Source of the DNA: Anaerolineales bacterium UBA5797
GTDB taxonomy: Bacteria > Chloroflexota > Anaerolineae > Anaerolineales > Villigracilaceae
Length of the DNA stretch: 64,000 nt
NCBI GenBank assembly: GCA_002418205.1
Contig: DIDP01000078.1
Span: 61,280 to 125,279 of the forward strand
Direction: 5' to 3'
Position numbers and translations under genes: made by a program. Shown one piece after another: positions 34,212 through 41,751 of this stretch (within the stretch, counting starts at the first letter, position 1; every line of letters starts with the position of its first letter). The notes beneath the pieces were generated by a model that was not told the origin of the DNA, searched no databases, and saw only the letters and a program-made list of their open reading frames with translations.

Positions 34212-34901
34212 GGTGGAGAATATTTCGCCCTCTTTGTGCGTTTCCACCTTCCCGCCACGATACAACGTCACTGCGCCGCGGCCATACACCTTCCATGAAT
34301 GGTTTTCGCCGTCGTCGATCATGCCGGTCTGCTCGTCGATGCCGAGCAAAGTGACCTTGGGAATCTCCCTCGTCAGTTGCGGAGCCCAGTTCTTCCCGAA
34401 GGTATTGTGATGAGGCAATACCAACGAATTGGAGACGAGGTTCAAGCCCTCTTGAACCTTCCTCGTGTATGGATCGTAATAGAACTCACACATGACCATC
34501 GCGCCCGCGCTGCTCCCTGCGATGACCGCGCCGTTTCGATACGCGTCCGCCGCGGCTTTCCATGTCAGGCTGTCTTTCAAGGTCTGACCGAGGTAATGCG
34601 TAAAGCCGCCCAACAAATAGATCAATTTCGCCTCGCGCAGGGATTCGGCGATCGCCTTATCGTTCGCGCTGGCTTTGTCGATCAATGGAACGGAGACCAC
34701 ATCCCTCACGCCGAGTCCCTGAAACCAGCGGACTCCGTTGTTCCCAGCGTTGACGTGGTTCCGGTCCGGCGCGGCAGCCGTCGGGAGGATTCGAAGCGGG
34801 GCGTCAAATCCGCCAGCCAGTTCGAGGGCGCGCAAGTCGGGGTCGCGCATCCGCCCGCCGAATTCCGCTCCGCCTTCCAAAAGCAGATAGCCCATGTTCA
34901 T
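34200..34901 (-). CDS. Peptidase S51 / cyanophycinase-like protein
   Basis: 233 residues of the S51 class I glutamine-amidotransferase-like fold. The nucleophile elbow is AGSSAGAMVM (Ser131), YLLGGFTHYL precedes it, and SLVLPHHNTF carries the candidate catalytic His. S51 enzymes include dipeptidase E and cyanophycinase; the length is nearer dipeptidase E-like proteins. The final residues STMSF and the stop come from a dispersed repeat. The start overlaps the Nudix stop (ATGA), so the genes are translationally coupled. Confidence 0.82.
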   Translation of the reverse strand: MNMGYLLLEGGAEFGGRMRDPDLRALELAGGFDAPLRILPTAAAPDRNHVNAGNNGVRWFQGLGVRDVVSVPLIDKASANDKAIAESLREAKLIYLLGGFTHYLGQTLKDSLTWKAAADAYRNGAVIAGSSAGAMVMCEFYYDPYTRKVQEGLNLVSNSLVLPHHNTFGKNWAPQLTREIPKVTLLGIDEQTGMIDDGENHSWKVYGRGAVTLYRGGKVETHKEGEIFSTMSF

Positions 34902-35323
34902 AACCCAAACTCGTCGAACGCTATGTCGTTCTGGTGATTTGCGATGGCGCGCCGCACATAGGGAATGGTGTCCTCAGGTAACCTGTCAACATCCACCCAG
35001 CGCAGGTCATCGCACTTATCGGGTTCGGCGTTGACGATCTCTCCCTGCCACTTATGGACCTGCACGAAGAAGTCGACGCGTTCATCGCCTTCGATGCGGT
35101 GCATGACGGAGGAAAAGCTCATGTCGCCCGGTTCGATATCCACACCGATCTCCTCTTTTGCCTCGCGCACCCCCGCCGCAATGACGGTTTCGTTCCCGTC
35201 CAAATGCCCGGCAGGGACGCTGTACTCACCATCGCGATAGCCGGTGTTGAGGCGGCGCGCGAGCAGGATCTTATTTTCCCGAATAAAGAAAAGATGAACG
35301 GTGACAGGGAAAGTCGCGCGCAT
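34898..35323 (-). CDS. NUDIX hydrolase
   Basis: 141 residues with the full Nudix box G-X5-E-X7-REVKEEIGV form: GHLDGNETVIAAGVREAKEEIGV. It probably cleaves a nucleoside-diphosphate derivative or damaged nucleotide. The start ATG 35323-35321 overlaps the ada stop as TAATG, indicating coupled translation. The frame extends 7 codons further upstream, but coupling and the alternative's lack of a ribosome site favour this start. Confidence 0.88.
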   Translation of the reverse strand: MRATFPVTVHLFFIRENKILLARRLNTGYRDGEYSVPAGHLDGNETVIAAGVREAKEEIGVDIEPGDMSFSSVMHRIEGDERVDFFVQVHKWQGEIVNAEPDKCDDLRWVDVDRLPEDTIPYVRRAIANHQNDIAFDEFGL

Positions 35324-36336
35324 TATCGAAAATATTTCTCCCAAACCCTCTTCTTTTCTGCATCTGGAATGAACGACGCTTCATACGCGTAACGGTTGCA
35401 AACCGCGATCTCGTCCATGCTCATGCCCAGCACTTCGTGCGCGATGCGGTATTCGTTGTTGAGGTTCGTTTCGAGCACTTCGGGGTCGTCCGAATTGATC
35501 GTCACCTTCACACCCAGATCGAATAGCCGCTTGAGAGGATGCTCTTCGATCGTCCGCACGGAGTTGGTGAGGTAGTTGCTCCACGGGTTGACCTCCAGCG
35601 TGATGCCGCGCTCCTTGAGCAGTTCCACGACCTGCATGTCCTCAATCGCGTGGATGCCGTGACCGATCCGGTCGGGGCTGGTCATTTCGATGACCTCTTT
35701 GACAAAAGAAGCAGGCGTATCCTCACCGGTATGGATGGTGACTTTCAAGCCTGCCTCTTTGGCTTTCATCACAGACGGAACAAACTCGCGCAACGGGAAA
35801 TCCCGTTCGCTGTCAGCGAGGTCGATGCCGAGGATGTGTTCTTTGTGGCGGATCGCCCAATCCACGGTCTTGATGCAGGACGCGGGCCCCATGCTGCGGG
35901 AGGTGATGGCGATGTAGCCGATCGCCATGTCGAACTCCGCCTCGGCGCGTGACCTGGCTCTGATGAGGCCTTCGAGGCATTCATCCCAATCGAGGTCATG
36001 TCCGTGGAACGCCCAATCGGGCGAGAAGCGCACTTCGAAAAGTTTGATGTTCTGCTTCGCCGCATCTTCGAACAACTCCCAGGCGATGCGCTCGACCACC
36101 TTCGGCGAGGTGATGCTGTTTTGAAAGATGGCGAACGCTTCGAGCACGGCATGCAGGTCGCGCATCTGGTCGTAGATCTTGACATGTCCCTCCAGTTCGC
36201 TGACCTCATACGCGGGCAGTTGCAGGTTGTATTCTTTGGCAACCTCGAGGATCGTCCCAGTGCGGATCGAGCCTTCGAGGTGGATGTGGATCTCGGTCTT
36301 GGGAATGGCGTTGTATTGCGGGTCGAAGTTTTTCAT
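35323..36336 (-). CDS. add: Adenosine deaminase
   Basis: 337-residue zinc amidohydrolase deaminating adenosine (or a related purine) to inosine. HIHLEGS (H17, H19), HTGED, RIGHG and NSDDPEV supply the zinc ligands and catalytic residues. It is full length for bacterial Add. It is the first gene of a tight operon with the Nudix and S51-like genes, consistent with purine salvage or clean-up. Adenine deaminase activity cannot be excluded from sequence alone. Confidence 0.92.
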   Translation of the reverse strand: MKNFDPQYNAIPKTEIHIHLEGSIRTGTILEVAKEYNLQLPAYEVSELEGHVKIYDQMRDLHAVLEAFAIFQNSITSPKVVERIAWELFEDAAKQNIKLFEVRFSPDWAFHGHDLDWDECLEGLIRARSRAEAEFDMAIGYIAITSRSMGPASCIKTVDWAIRHKEHILGIDLADSERDFPLREFVPSVMKAKEAGLKVTIHTGEDTPASFVKEVIEMTSPDRIGHGIHAIEDMQVVELLKERGITLEVNPWSNYLTNSVRTIEEHPLKRLFDLGVKVTINSDDPEVLETNLNNEYRIAHEVLGMSMDEIAVCNRYAYEASFIPDAEKKRVWEKYFR

Positions 36337-36468
36337 GGGAACCTGCCTGTTCGTCCGATTTTACACTGAGAGTAAGAAATCATGCACGCCGACAGTCTGT
36401 TTGAAAAGCAAGGGTGACGGTCACTTTGAAGGCAGCCGTCTCCCAACCATCACCCATAGGAAAACAAC

Positions 36469-37077
36469 ATGGATTTCAAGTTGACGATCTTTTCCGATTA
36501 CATCTGACCGTGGTGTTATGTCGGCCAGGGTGTGGTCGAGAAATTGAAGCAGGAATATCGAGTGGACGTGGAATGGCGTCCGTTCTATCTGTATTTCGAT
36601 ACGCCGCCCGAGGGCAGGGAACTGCCCGATTACGTGAAGAGGGCGCGCGCCAACGGCTCGGAGGAACGTCTGCGTACCATCGCCGATTTATACGGCATGG
36701 AGTTCCGATCCACAGAGCGCATTTACAACACGCGTCTCGCGCACGAAGCGACCGAGTATGCACGCGAGCATGGTAAGGCAAACGAATTTCACAGGATCAT
36801 TTTCCGCAAGGTGTATGCGGAGGGACAGGACCCCAGCGGATGGGATGTCCTTCGAAGCGCGGCGCAGGAAGCGGGTCTGGATGGTGAAGCGCTGCAAAGG
36901 GAGGTGGAAAGCGGCAGGTACACCGCGTCCGTCAACCAGCAGGTGCAGTGGGCGTATCAGATCGGGGTCTCCGGCGTGCCGACCTATGTGATCAATGACC
37001 GTTATGCATTGGTCGGGGCGCAGCCGTATGAGGTGTTCAAGAACGCGCTGGCGCAGATCATGAATCAAATGGGCTGA
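36469..37077 (+). CDS. DsbA/FrnE-like thioredoxin-fold protein, probable selenoprotein (UPWC)
   Basis: 202 residues if TGA at 36505-36507 is read as selenocysteine 13. Reading from ATG 36469 gives MDFKLTIFSDYI-U-PWCYVG, exactly where relatives have CPWC. The same frame continues without interruption through a typical FrnE/DsbA helical insert to the cis-proline loop GVSGVPTYVIND. AGGA lies about 8 nt before the ATG. A stem of six pairs starts 13 nt after the TGA. Starting instead at GTG 36532 would delete the active site and first strand. Alternatives are a nonsense mutation or a sequencing error. Likely a cytosolic dithiol oxidoreductase, as no signal peptide is seen. Confidence 0.82.
36505..36539 (+). 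promoter_or_regulatory. Candidate bacterial SECIS element
   Basis: TGA codon 36505-36507 is followed by stem TCGGCC (36521-36526), loop AGGGTGT and GGTCGA (36534-36539), six pairs with one G-U. The apical loop begins about 20 nt after the TGA and has G in its second position, within the ranges described for bSECIS. Confidence 0.6.
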
Positions 37078-37130
37078 CGGATTTGCCAGCCCTTTGTCCT
37101 TGATATCATTGCGACCTTTGGGGAAAAGCT

Positions 37131-37151
37131 CCTCCCCAAAATTTGGGGAGG
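37131..37151. repeat. CCTCCCCAAA inverted repeat, left of higBA
   Basis: CCTCCCCAAA (37131-37140), one base, TTTGGGGAGG (37142-37151), then GTGACCGACA. A longer version with a similar tail lies at 37992-38029, on the other side of higBA. Nothing else is evident in 37078-37249. Confidence 0.65.
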
Positions 37152-37249
37152 TGACCGACACTTGCACCTCACTGCGTTTGGTGCAGTGCAGGTGAGGTCG
37201 GGTGGGGCAGGTCCCTTCCCGCCCCTGTTTGGATTGACAAATATAGTGC

Positions 37250-37278
37250 TTGACGTTTAGCGCATCGCGCTATATAAT
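37250..37278 (+). promoter_or_regulatory. higBA promoter with embedded operator palindrome
   Basis: -35 TTGACG (37250-37255) and -10 TATAAT (37273-37278) with a 17-bp spacer. The spacer contains TAGCGC-ATC-GCGCTA (37258-37272), a palindrome suited to HigA autorepression. The predicted transcription start coincides with the GTG start codon of higB. Confidence 0.8.
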
Positions 37279-37284
37279 CAACCT

Positions 37285-37566
37285 GTGATCAAAACCTTCA
37301 AAGACGCTGAGACAGAGAAGATATACCAACGTGAACGTTCGCGGAAGTTACCATCTGACATTCAGCAAGTGGCATTGCGTAAATTAAGAATGATCAACAA
37401 CGCTATCAACCTTAATGACTTGCGTGTGCCGCCTGCGAACCGACTTGAAAAACTTAGCGGCGACCGCGCAGGGCAACATAGCATCCGAATTAATGACCAC
37501 TGGCGAATCTGTTTTGAATGGCGCGGCAGTGACGCATTTAACGTTGAAATAACAGATTACCATTAG
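37285..37566 (+). CDS. higB: HigB/RelE-family toxin
   Basis: 93-residue RelE-superfamily mRNA interferase. KTFKDAETEKIYQRERSRKLP at the N-terminus, ANRLEKLSGDRAGQHSIRINDHWRICFEW and a final VEITDYH are characteristic of HigB. The gene starts with GTG about 7 nt after the -10 box, so the transcript is probably leaderless. It is followed 11 bp later by its antitoxin, in the toxin-first order of hig modules. Confidence 0.93.
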   Translation: MIKTFKDAETEKIYQRERSRKLPSDIQQVALRKLRMINNAINLNDLRVPPANRLEKLSGDRAGQHSIRINDHWRICFEWRGSDAFNVEITDYH

Positions 37567-37577
37567 AAGGAGCAAAA

Positions 37578-37880
37578 ATGACTGACAAACTCTCCCCCAT
37601 CCATCCAGGCGAAGTATTGTTGGAAGAATTCATCCTCCCGATGAACTTGAGCCAGAATCGCCTTGCGATTGACATCGGCGTGGACGCACGTCGCATCAAC
37701 GAGATCGTGCTGGGCAAGCGCGCGGTTACAGCCGATACCGCCCTGCGTCTATCTCGTTTCTTTGGCAACTCACCTCAATTCTGGATGGGACTGCAAACTC
37801 AATATGATCTCGACGTTGCCGAAGATCAACTCGGCAAACGGCTTGACCGTGAAGTCCGCCCATACGCAATGGCAGGATGA
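37578..37880 (+). CDS. higA: HigA-family antitoxin
   Basis: 100-residue XRE-type helix-turn-helix antitoxin. PIHPGEVLLEEFILPMNLSQNRLA is followed by the DNA-binding IGVDARRINEIVLGKRAVTADTALRLSRFFGNSPQFWM. It neutralises HigB and represses the shared promoter through the palindrome at 37258-37272. AGGAG precedes the ATG. Confidence 0.93.
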   Translation: MTDKLSPIHPGEVLLEEFILPMNLSQNRLAIDIGVDARRINEIVLGKRAVTADTALRLSRFFGNSPQFWMGLQTQYDLDVAEDQLGKRLDREVRPYAMAG

Positions 37881-37911
37881 ATCAAAGAGCGACTCGCAAC
37901 AGGTCGCTCTT

Positions 37912-37981
37912 TCATTTCTCAATCAATTCCTTGATCTTCCCCACCACCGCGGACAAATCCTTCACCACCTCATCGTTCCAC
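37912..37981 (-). pseudogene. 3' fragment of a DUF559-type gene
   Basis: Minus-strand translation reads WNDEVVKDLSAVVGKIKELIEK then stop. It closely parallels the end of the intact DUF559 protein at 39399-39773 (GNDEVVRNLSAVVNKIKSMI). The rest of the gene is missing and the sequence runs into the inverted repeat at 37992. Confidence 0.75.
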
Positions 37982-37991
37982 CCCCACCCAG

Positions 37992-38029
37992 CCTCCCCCA
38001 AATTCCACGAACTTGGAATTTGGGGGAGG
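37992..38029. repeat. 16-bp inverted repeat, right of higBA
   Basis: CCTCCCCCAAATTCCA (37992-38007) and its exact complement (38014-38029) with a 6-nt spacer, followed by GTGTCCGAAGGACGGAGG. It is related to 37131-37151. Confidence 0.75.
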
Positions 38030-38074
38030 TGTCCGAAGGACGGAGGGGGTCCCGCCGTTCAACTTACGCCATGA

Positions 38075-38119
38075 TATAATGACGTAAATCAGACGTCATA
38101 AAACGTCAATTTGACGTCA
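38075..38119 (+). promoter_or_regulatory. Promoter and GACGTC operator array of the wHTH/NTase pair
   Basis: -10 TATAAT (38075-38080) is followed by four copies of a GACGT motif: GACGTA (38081), GACGTCA (38092), ACGTCA (38103) and TGACGTCA (38112-38119). Their placement downstream of -10 and immediately before the ribosome site suggests autorepression by the encoded winged-helix protein. Confidence 0.65.
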
Positions 38120-38130
38120 GGAGAAATTTC

Positions 38131-38460
38131 ATGATCGAAGTGCTTCTGGGCTCTAAAAACGCTGAAAGGGTTTTGTTGTATATCTTCACACGCGAAGAAG
38201 GCTACGCCCGTGAGATTGCCAGTTTTTACAACACGGACTTAAAGCCCATACAAATGCAATTGGACAAGTTCGAGAAAGGCGGGGTTCTCGTCAGCCGTTC
38301 CATCGGGCGGACTCGACCGTATGAATTCAATCCGCGTTACCCGTTCTTAAATGAGCTGAAGGCATTGCTCGAAAAAGCGCTTTCATTCTACCCAGACAAG
38401 GAACAGGAAGAATTGCAAATGAATCGGCGCCGTCCGCGGGCGAAGGGGAAAACGCTATGA
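38131..38460 (+). CDS. Winged helix-turn-helix regulator / antitoxin-like protein
   Basis: 109 residues. A compact wHTH is visible: LLYIFTREEGYAREIASFYNTDLKPIQMQLDKFEKGGVLVSRSIGRTRPYEFNPRYPF. A basic tail (NRRRPRAKGKTL) follows. AGGAG precedes the ATG. Its stop overlaps the nucleotidyltransferase-like gene (ATGA). The arrangement matches regulator-plus-nucleotidyltransferase toxin-antitoxin pairs, so an antitoxin/autorepressor role is inferred. Confidence 0.8.
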   Translation: MIEVLLGSKNAERVLLYIFTREEGYAREIASFYNTDLKPIQMQLDKFEKGGVLVSRSIGRTRPYEFNPRYPFLNELKALLEKALSFYPDKEQEELQMNRRRPRAKGKTL

Positions 38461-38984
38461 AGAAGATCAAGAATATGAGCCAGGTGGAACTGGCAGCCTA
38501 CGTTCAAGACTCTTTACAAGCAGAAGGAATTCAGGTTGTGTTATCTGGTGGGAGCGCCGTTTCATTTTATAGCAAGAACAAGTATGTTTCAAAAGACCTT
38601 GACTTGATCAATACCAGTTTTTCACGACGCAGCAAAATCAAAACCGTCATGGAAAAACTCGGTTTCCACGAGCAGGGACGGTACTTCATCCACCCCGAAA
38701 CGACTTTCTTCATTGAATTTCCCGATGGGCCGCTCTCAGTCGGCGAAGAACCTGTGAAGGAGATCAGTGAATTCGAGTTATCAACAGGGACATTGCGCGT
38801 GCTTTCCCCCACGGACTGTGTCAAAGATAGGTTGTGTGCATTCTACTTCTGGAACGACTTGCAAGGACTGGAGCAGGCAATTTTAGTGACGAAAAGCCAG
38901 CAAGTGGATTTGAAAGAGATCAGGCGCTGGTCAAAGGTAGAGGGGAAAGAAAAGGAATATCAAGCATTTACAGACAAGCTTTAA
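38457..38984 (+). CDS. Nucleotidyltransferase-fold protein (possible toxin)
   Basis: 175 residues. LSGGSAVSFYSKNKYVSKDLDLI carries the G-G-S...D-x-D pattern of polymerase-beta-like nucleotidyltransferases. FFIEFPDGPL may give the third acidic residue. SPTDCVKDRLCAFYFWNDLQGLEQA resembles AbiEii/DUF6036-type proteins. It is coupled by a 4-bp overlap to the wHTH gene. Function as a toxin that modifies tRNA or protein is an inference from gene pairing. Confidence 0.75.
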   Translation: MKKIKNMSQVELAAYVQDSLQAEGIQVVLSGGSAVSFYSKNKYVSKDLDLINTSFSRRSKIKTVMEKLGFHEQGRYFIHPETTFFIEFPDGPLSVGEEPVKEISEFELSTGTLRVLSPTDCVKDRLCAFYFWNDLQGLEQAILVTKSQQVDLKEIRRWSKVEGKEKEYQAFTDKL

Positions 38985-39005
38985 GATTTGAGCATCGCCA
39001 TTGCT

Positions 39006-39395
39006 TTAATCCCACGGATAATCGTACCAACTCGAAAACTCATTGTAAATTTCATCAGCAATGCTGTAATGTTCGCCACGCTTGCTGACTCTTTCATACT
39101 TGACCCCAGCATCTTTGAATAGCCGATCCACAACATCATGGATCAATTCCTTGATGGAATCAGGGTCGCTTGTATCCGTTGCGTCAATCAGAGACATGGC
39201 AACAGAATGTTCTTCCTCGTTCCTGCGTTTTATCTGCATGGATTTATCCACAGCATACTGCAACATCCCGGCAACGACCACCGAAAGGCGATGTGTCCGC
39301 CCGTGCGGGACAAGTTCGCGTAACATATCCACCCATACCTCGTAAGTTTCTTTTCCAACCACATCTTGAAGGCTTCTTTTGGATTTTTTAGGCAT
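39006..39395 (-). CDS. Hypothetical protein
   Basis: 129 residues, charged, without signal peptide or membrane segment. The basic start MPKKSKRSLQDVVGKETYEVWVDMLRELVPHGRTHRL is followed by a helical AVVAGMLQYAVDK-like stretch and an acidic Trp/Tyr-rich C-terminus (FSSWYDYPWD). I do not recognise a family. It sits 3 bp downstream of the DUF559 gene on the same strand, so the two are probably co-transcribed, within an accessory region rich in toxin-antitoxin genes. Confidence 0.55.
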   Translation of the reverse strand: MPKKSKRSLQDVVGKETYEVWVDMLRELVPHGRTHRLSVVVAGMLQYAVDKSMQIKRRNEEEHSVAMSLIDATDTSDPDSIKELIHDVVDRLFKDAGVKYERVSKRGEHYSIADEIYNEFSSWYDYPWD

Positions 39396-39398
39396 AGG

Positions 39399-39773
39399 TC
39401 AACTTTCTGGAAAAATCATTGATTTGATTTTGTTTACCACCGCGGATAAGTTCCTCACTACCTCGTCATTCCCAAAGCGGACTATCATCAACCCCATCTC
39501 ACGTAGCACCTTCTCCCGCCGTTCATCTTCATCTTTCTGCAAATCGTGGATATCTCCATCCACCTCCACAACCAGCCCCGCCTTGTGGCAGTAAAAATCG
39601 ACGATGAATCCCTGTATAACCTGCTGACGCCGAAACCGAACGCCCAGCTTATTCGCGCGGACTTCCTTCCAAAGCAATTTTTCAGCGGGCGTCATTTCGC
39701 GGCGTAGTTCTTTTGCGCGTTCGAGCTTTGCCTTGGTGACTCTTTGATCTGTAACGATATTCTTGATAGGCAT
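39399..39773 (-). CDS. DUF559 domain protein (Vsr-like endonuclease fold)
   Basis: 124 residues from ATG 39773. Family motifs are RRELRRE-MTPAEKLLW, RRQQVIQGFIVDFYCHKAGLVVEVDGDIHD and a C-terminal GLMIVRFGNDEVV. The acidic residues in VDFYC and EVDGD form the expected nuclease metal site. The frame remains open 44 codons upstream, but that part is repeat-derived low-complexity sequence (39785-39905), so I use the later ATG. A truncated relative lies at 37912-37981. Confidence 0.82.
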   Translation of the reverse strand: MPIKNIVTDQRVTKAKLERAKELRREMTPAEKLLWKEVRANKLGVRFRRQQVIQGFIVDFYCHKAGLVVEVDGDIHDLQKDEDERREKVLREMGLMIVRFGNDEVVRNLSAVVNKIKSMIFPES

Positions 39774-39784
39774 GGGCGGATTGT

Positions 39785-39990
39785 AATTCAAAACCTCACC
39801 CCAGCCCTCTCCTAACCCTAAAGGGTGCTTCGCGAAGGAGAGGGAGCCAGACCATCCCCGCCAAATCAGTCTCCAACCATCAGAAATCATCCCACCAGCA
39901 GGCACCCCTTCCCTCGCGAAGCGTCCCCGAAGTGAAGCGGAGGGGATCAGGGAAGGGGACGGGGGAAAGGTCTCCCCTCCCTCCCTTCCC
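39785..39990. repeat. C-rich dispersed-repeat sequence
   Basis: Pyrimidine-rich boilerplate such as CCTCACCCCAGCCCTCTCC, plus GCTTCGCGAAGG-type short palindromes. It resembles dispersed intergenic repeats and holds no supported gene. Confidence 0.5.
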
Positions 39991-40005
39991 CCCCTTTGGT
40001 TTGTG

Positions 40006-40161
40006 TCAGATCAACAGATCATATAACTCAATCACCACAGCTAAACGTAATGCAACCAACTCTAAAAACTTTACATCCTCTGTTGAAAAAGCCTTTTTAT
40101 AAGTACTTTGACAATCCAAGATACCTAATGGTAAGTCTTCTTTGCCTCGAAGGGGTAAACA
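40006..40161 (-). pseudogene. C-terminal fragment of a GAF-domain gene cut by the IS
   Basis: Minus-strand frame beginning at the IS edge reads CLPLRGKEDLPLGILDCQ...AFSTEDVKFLELVALRLAVVIELYDLLI and stops at 40006-40008. This is the end of a GAF domain, with its GxLD strand and final helix. The 5' part is absent beyond the right end of the IS, so the insertion was accompanied by loss of the rest. It is more AT-rich than its surroundings. Confidence 0.7.
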
Positions 40162-41655
40162 GTGTGCAAGCAAAGGTTGTCAGGAAGAGAGAACCTCGGG
40201 TAGGATAGTTCGGGCTCAACCAAACCAAACTACCCGAGGCTCAAAATGAACTATAACATTGAAAAGATAAACCAAATAGGCAAGATGGTGGCGGAAGTTA
40301 TTGAAGAGGCAGTGATGCAAACAGGAGAGGAAAAGGTTCGAATCAGCGATATTGAAATGGGGTTGCGTGAAACCCTGCAGGCCGTCGGACAAAGTGCATT
40401 GAAGCAATTCCTGGAAAATGGGGAGGATGGACCGGAAACACAAATCAAGTGCAGCTGTGGCGGCCAACTGCACTACCAACGACGTCGCGCGGCAACGATT
40501 TGGAGTGTGTTCGGCAAAGTTGTATACAAAAGAGCATATTATGCAGGCTGCGAGTGCCAAACGGGACAGGCGCCAGTGGACAGCCGATATGGGATCGAAG
40601 CAGGCAAGGTGACGGCAGGCTTGGCGCACCTGATCGCCTTGAGCGGGATCAAGGAGTCGTTTGAGGAAGGACGGAAATGGTTGAAAGAGTACCTGCTGTT
40701 TGAAGTATCGGAGAATACGGTGCGCAGCGAAACTCAAAAAATGAGTGAACTGCAACGCCAAGCGGATCAAGAATTGGTCAAAGCCATGCAGGACGAGAAA
40801 AGCCTCCAGCAACGAGAACGGAGCCAGCCCGTTGGGTGCGACATTCTGTCTGGTTCGATCGATGCCGCTAAAGTACGGATCGAACCCCGTGATCCACGGG
40901 AAAAAGTGCTGGAAAACCGCGAAAGCTGGCGGGATTTGAAGGCTGGTTGTTGGTACGAAGGCGAAGTTGTGCCTGTGCCTCAGCAATCTACGCGCCAAAA
41001 GGAGAAGAGGCAACGCGAAGAGATCGTGTTGCGTGCCAGGAACAAAAAATACTTCTGCGACATCGCCGAGGCACAGGAATTTGGCAAGGTACTATGGGCG
41101 ACAGGCTGTGCCGTTGGCGCAGACCGCGCGCGTCTGCTGGTATTTATCTGTGATGGTGCGGTTTGGATTTGGAATTTGATTGCTCAATATTTTCCAAACG
41201 CCGTTCAAATTGTGGATTGGTATCACGCTGCTGACCGCTTGAAACGCATTGCCGAAGAGGCTTTTCCAACTCTGGAAGAACGTCAACCATGGTTGCACCA
41301 GGTGACCGAAGACTTATGGCAAGGCCGGGTCGAATTGGTTATCGAAGCTTGCCGCCTGCTAGCCAAAAATTCCAAGTGGGCGCAGCAATCCCTGACGTAT
41401 TATTCCAACAATATGGAACGAATGCGCTATGACCAATTTCGTGCTTCCAACTTATTGATTGGCAGCGGCGTCATTGAAAGCGGCTGCAAACAGATCGTTA
41501 CCCAGCGCTTGAAACTGCCTGGCGCACAATGGCATGTGGATGGCGCTATTTTGACTGCGAAAGCACGTACGGCTTGGATGAACGGTGAATGGCAAAAACT
41601 CGTCTCTGCACGTTCTCTTTTGCCTCTCGCTGCCTGACACCTTTTGCGTGCACAC
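40162..41655 (+). mobile_element. ISKra4-family insertion sequence
   Basis: 1494 bp bounded by imperfect ~30-bp terminal inverted repeats. The left end reads GTGTGCAAGCAAAGGTTGTC and the right end, on the other strand, GTGTGCACGCAAAAGGTGTC, both continuing CAGG-AG-GAG. It holds a single intact transposase gene. No convincing target duplication is seen at the borders. The right repeat overlaps the transposase C-terminal codons. Confidence 0.88.
40246..41637 (+). CDS. ISKra4-family transposase
   Basis: 463 residues and apparently intact. An N-terminal zinc-binding-like CSCGGQLHYQRR and CECQTG are followed by a catalytic region with FICDGAVWIWNLIAQYFPNAVQIVDWYHAADRL. The C-terminal SNLLIGSGVIESGCKQIVTQRLKLPGAQW is diagnostic of the ISKra4/UPF0236-like DDE group. 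The probable catalytic acidic residues lie in ICDG, IVDW and VIESG. Confidence 0.9.
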   Translation: MNYNIEKINQIGKMVAEVIEEAVMQTGEEKVRISDIEMGLRETLQAVGQSALKQFLENGEDGPETQIKCSCGGQLHYQRRRAATIWSVFGKVVYKRAYYAGCECQTGQAPVDSRYGIEAGKVTAGLAHLIALSGIKESFEEGRKWLKEYLLFEVSENTVRSETQKMSELQRQADQELVKAMQDEKSLQQRERSQPVGCDILSGSIDAAKVRIEPRDPREKVLENRESWRDLKAGCWYEGEVVPVPQQSTRQKEKRQREEIVLRARNKKYFCDIAEAQEFGKVLWATGCAVGADRARLLVFICDGAVWIWNLIAQYFPNAVQIVDWYHAADRLKRIAEEAFPTLEERQPWLHQVTEDLWQGRVELVIEACRLLAKNSKWAQQSLTYYSNNMERMRYDQFRASNLLIGSGVIESGCKQIVTQRLKLPGAQWHVDGAILTAKARTAWMNGEWQKLVSARSLLPLAA

Positions 41656-41671
41656 AATTCATCATTCTACA

Positions 41672-41699
41672 TTCATCCTTCCTCACTCTCTGATACAAT
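41672..41699 (+). promoter_or_regulatory. Promoter candidate of ettA
   Basis: TTCATC (41672-41677), 16 bp, TACAAT (41694-41699), placed between the IS right end and ettA. The IS left its full promoter region intact. Confidence 0.45.
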
Positions 41700-41751
41700 A
41701 CGCCCGCCTTACTAAACATCTAATCTCTCTTTATCTAATATCGGAAAGCTA

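Noticed and set aside
36532..37077. DsbA-like gene starting at GTG 36532
   Set aside because: This start removes the active site and first beta strand. The upstream frame with an in-frame TGA restores the full family N-terminus and has its own ribosome site.
39996..40208. 70-codon plus-strand frame left of the IS
   Set aside because: It crosses the IS border and is antisense to the GAF fragment, so it cannot be an ancestral gene.
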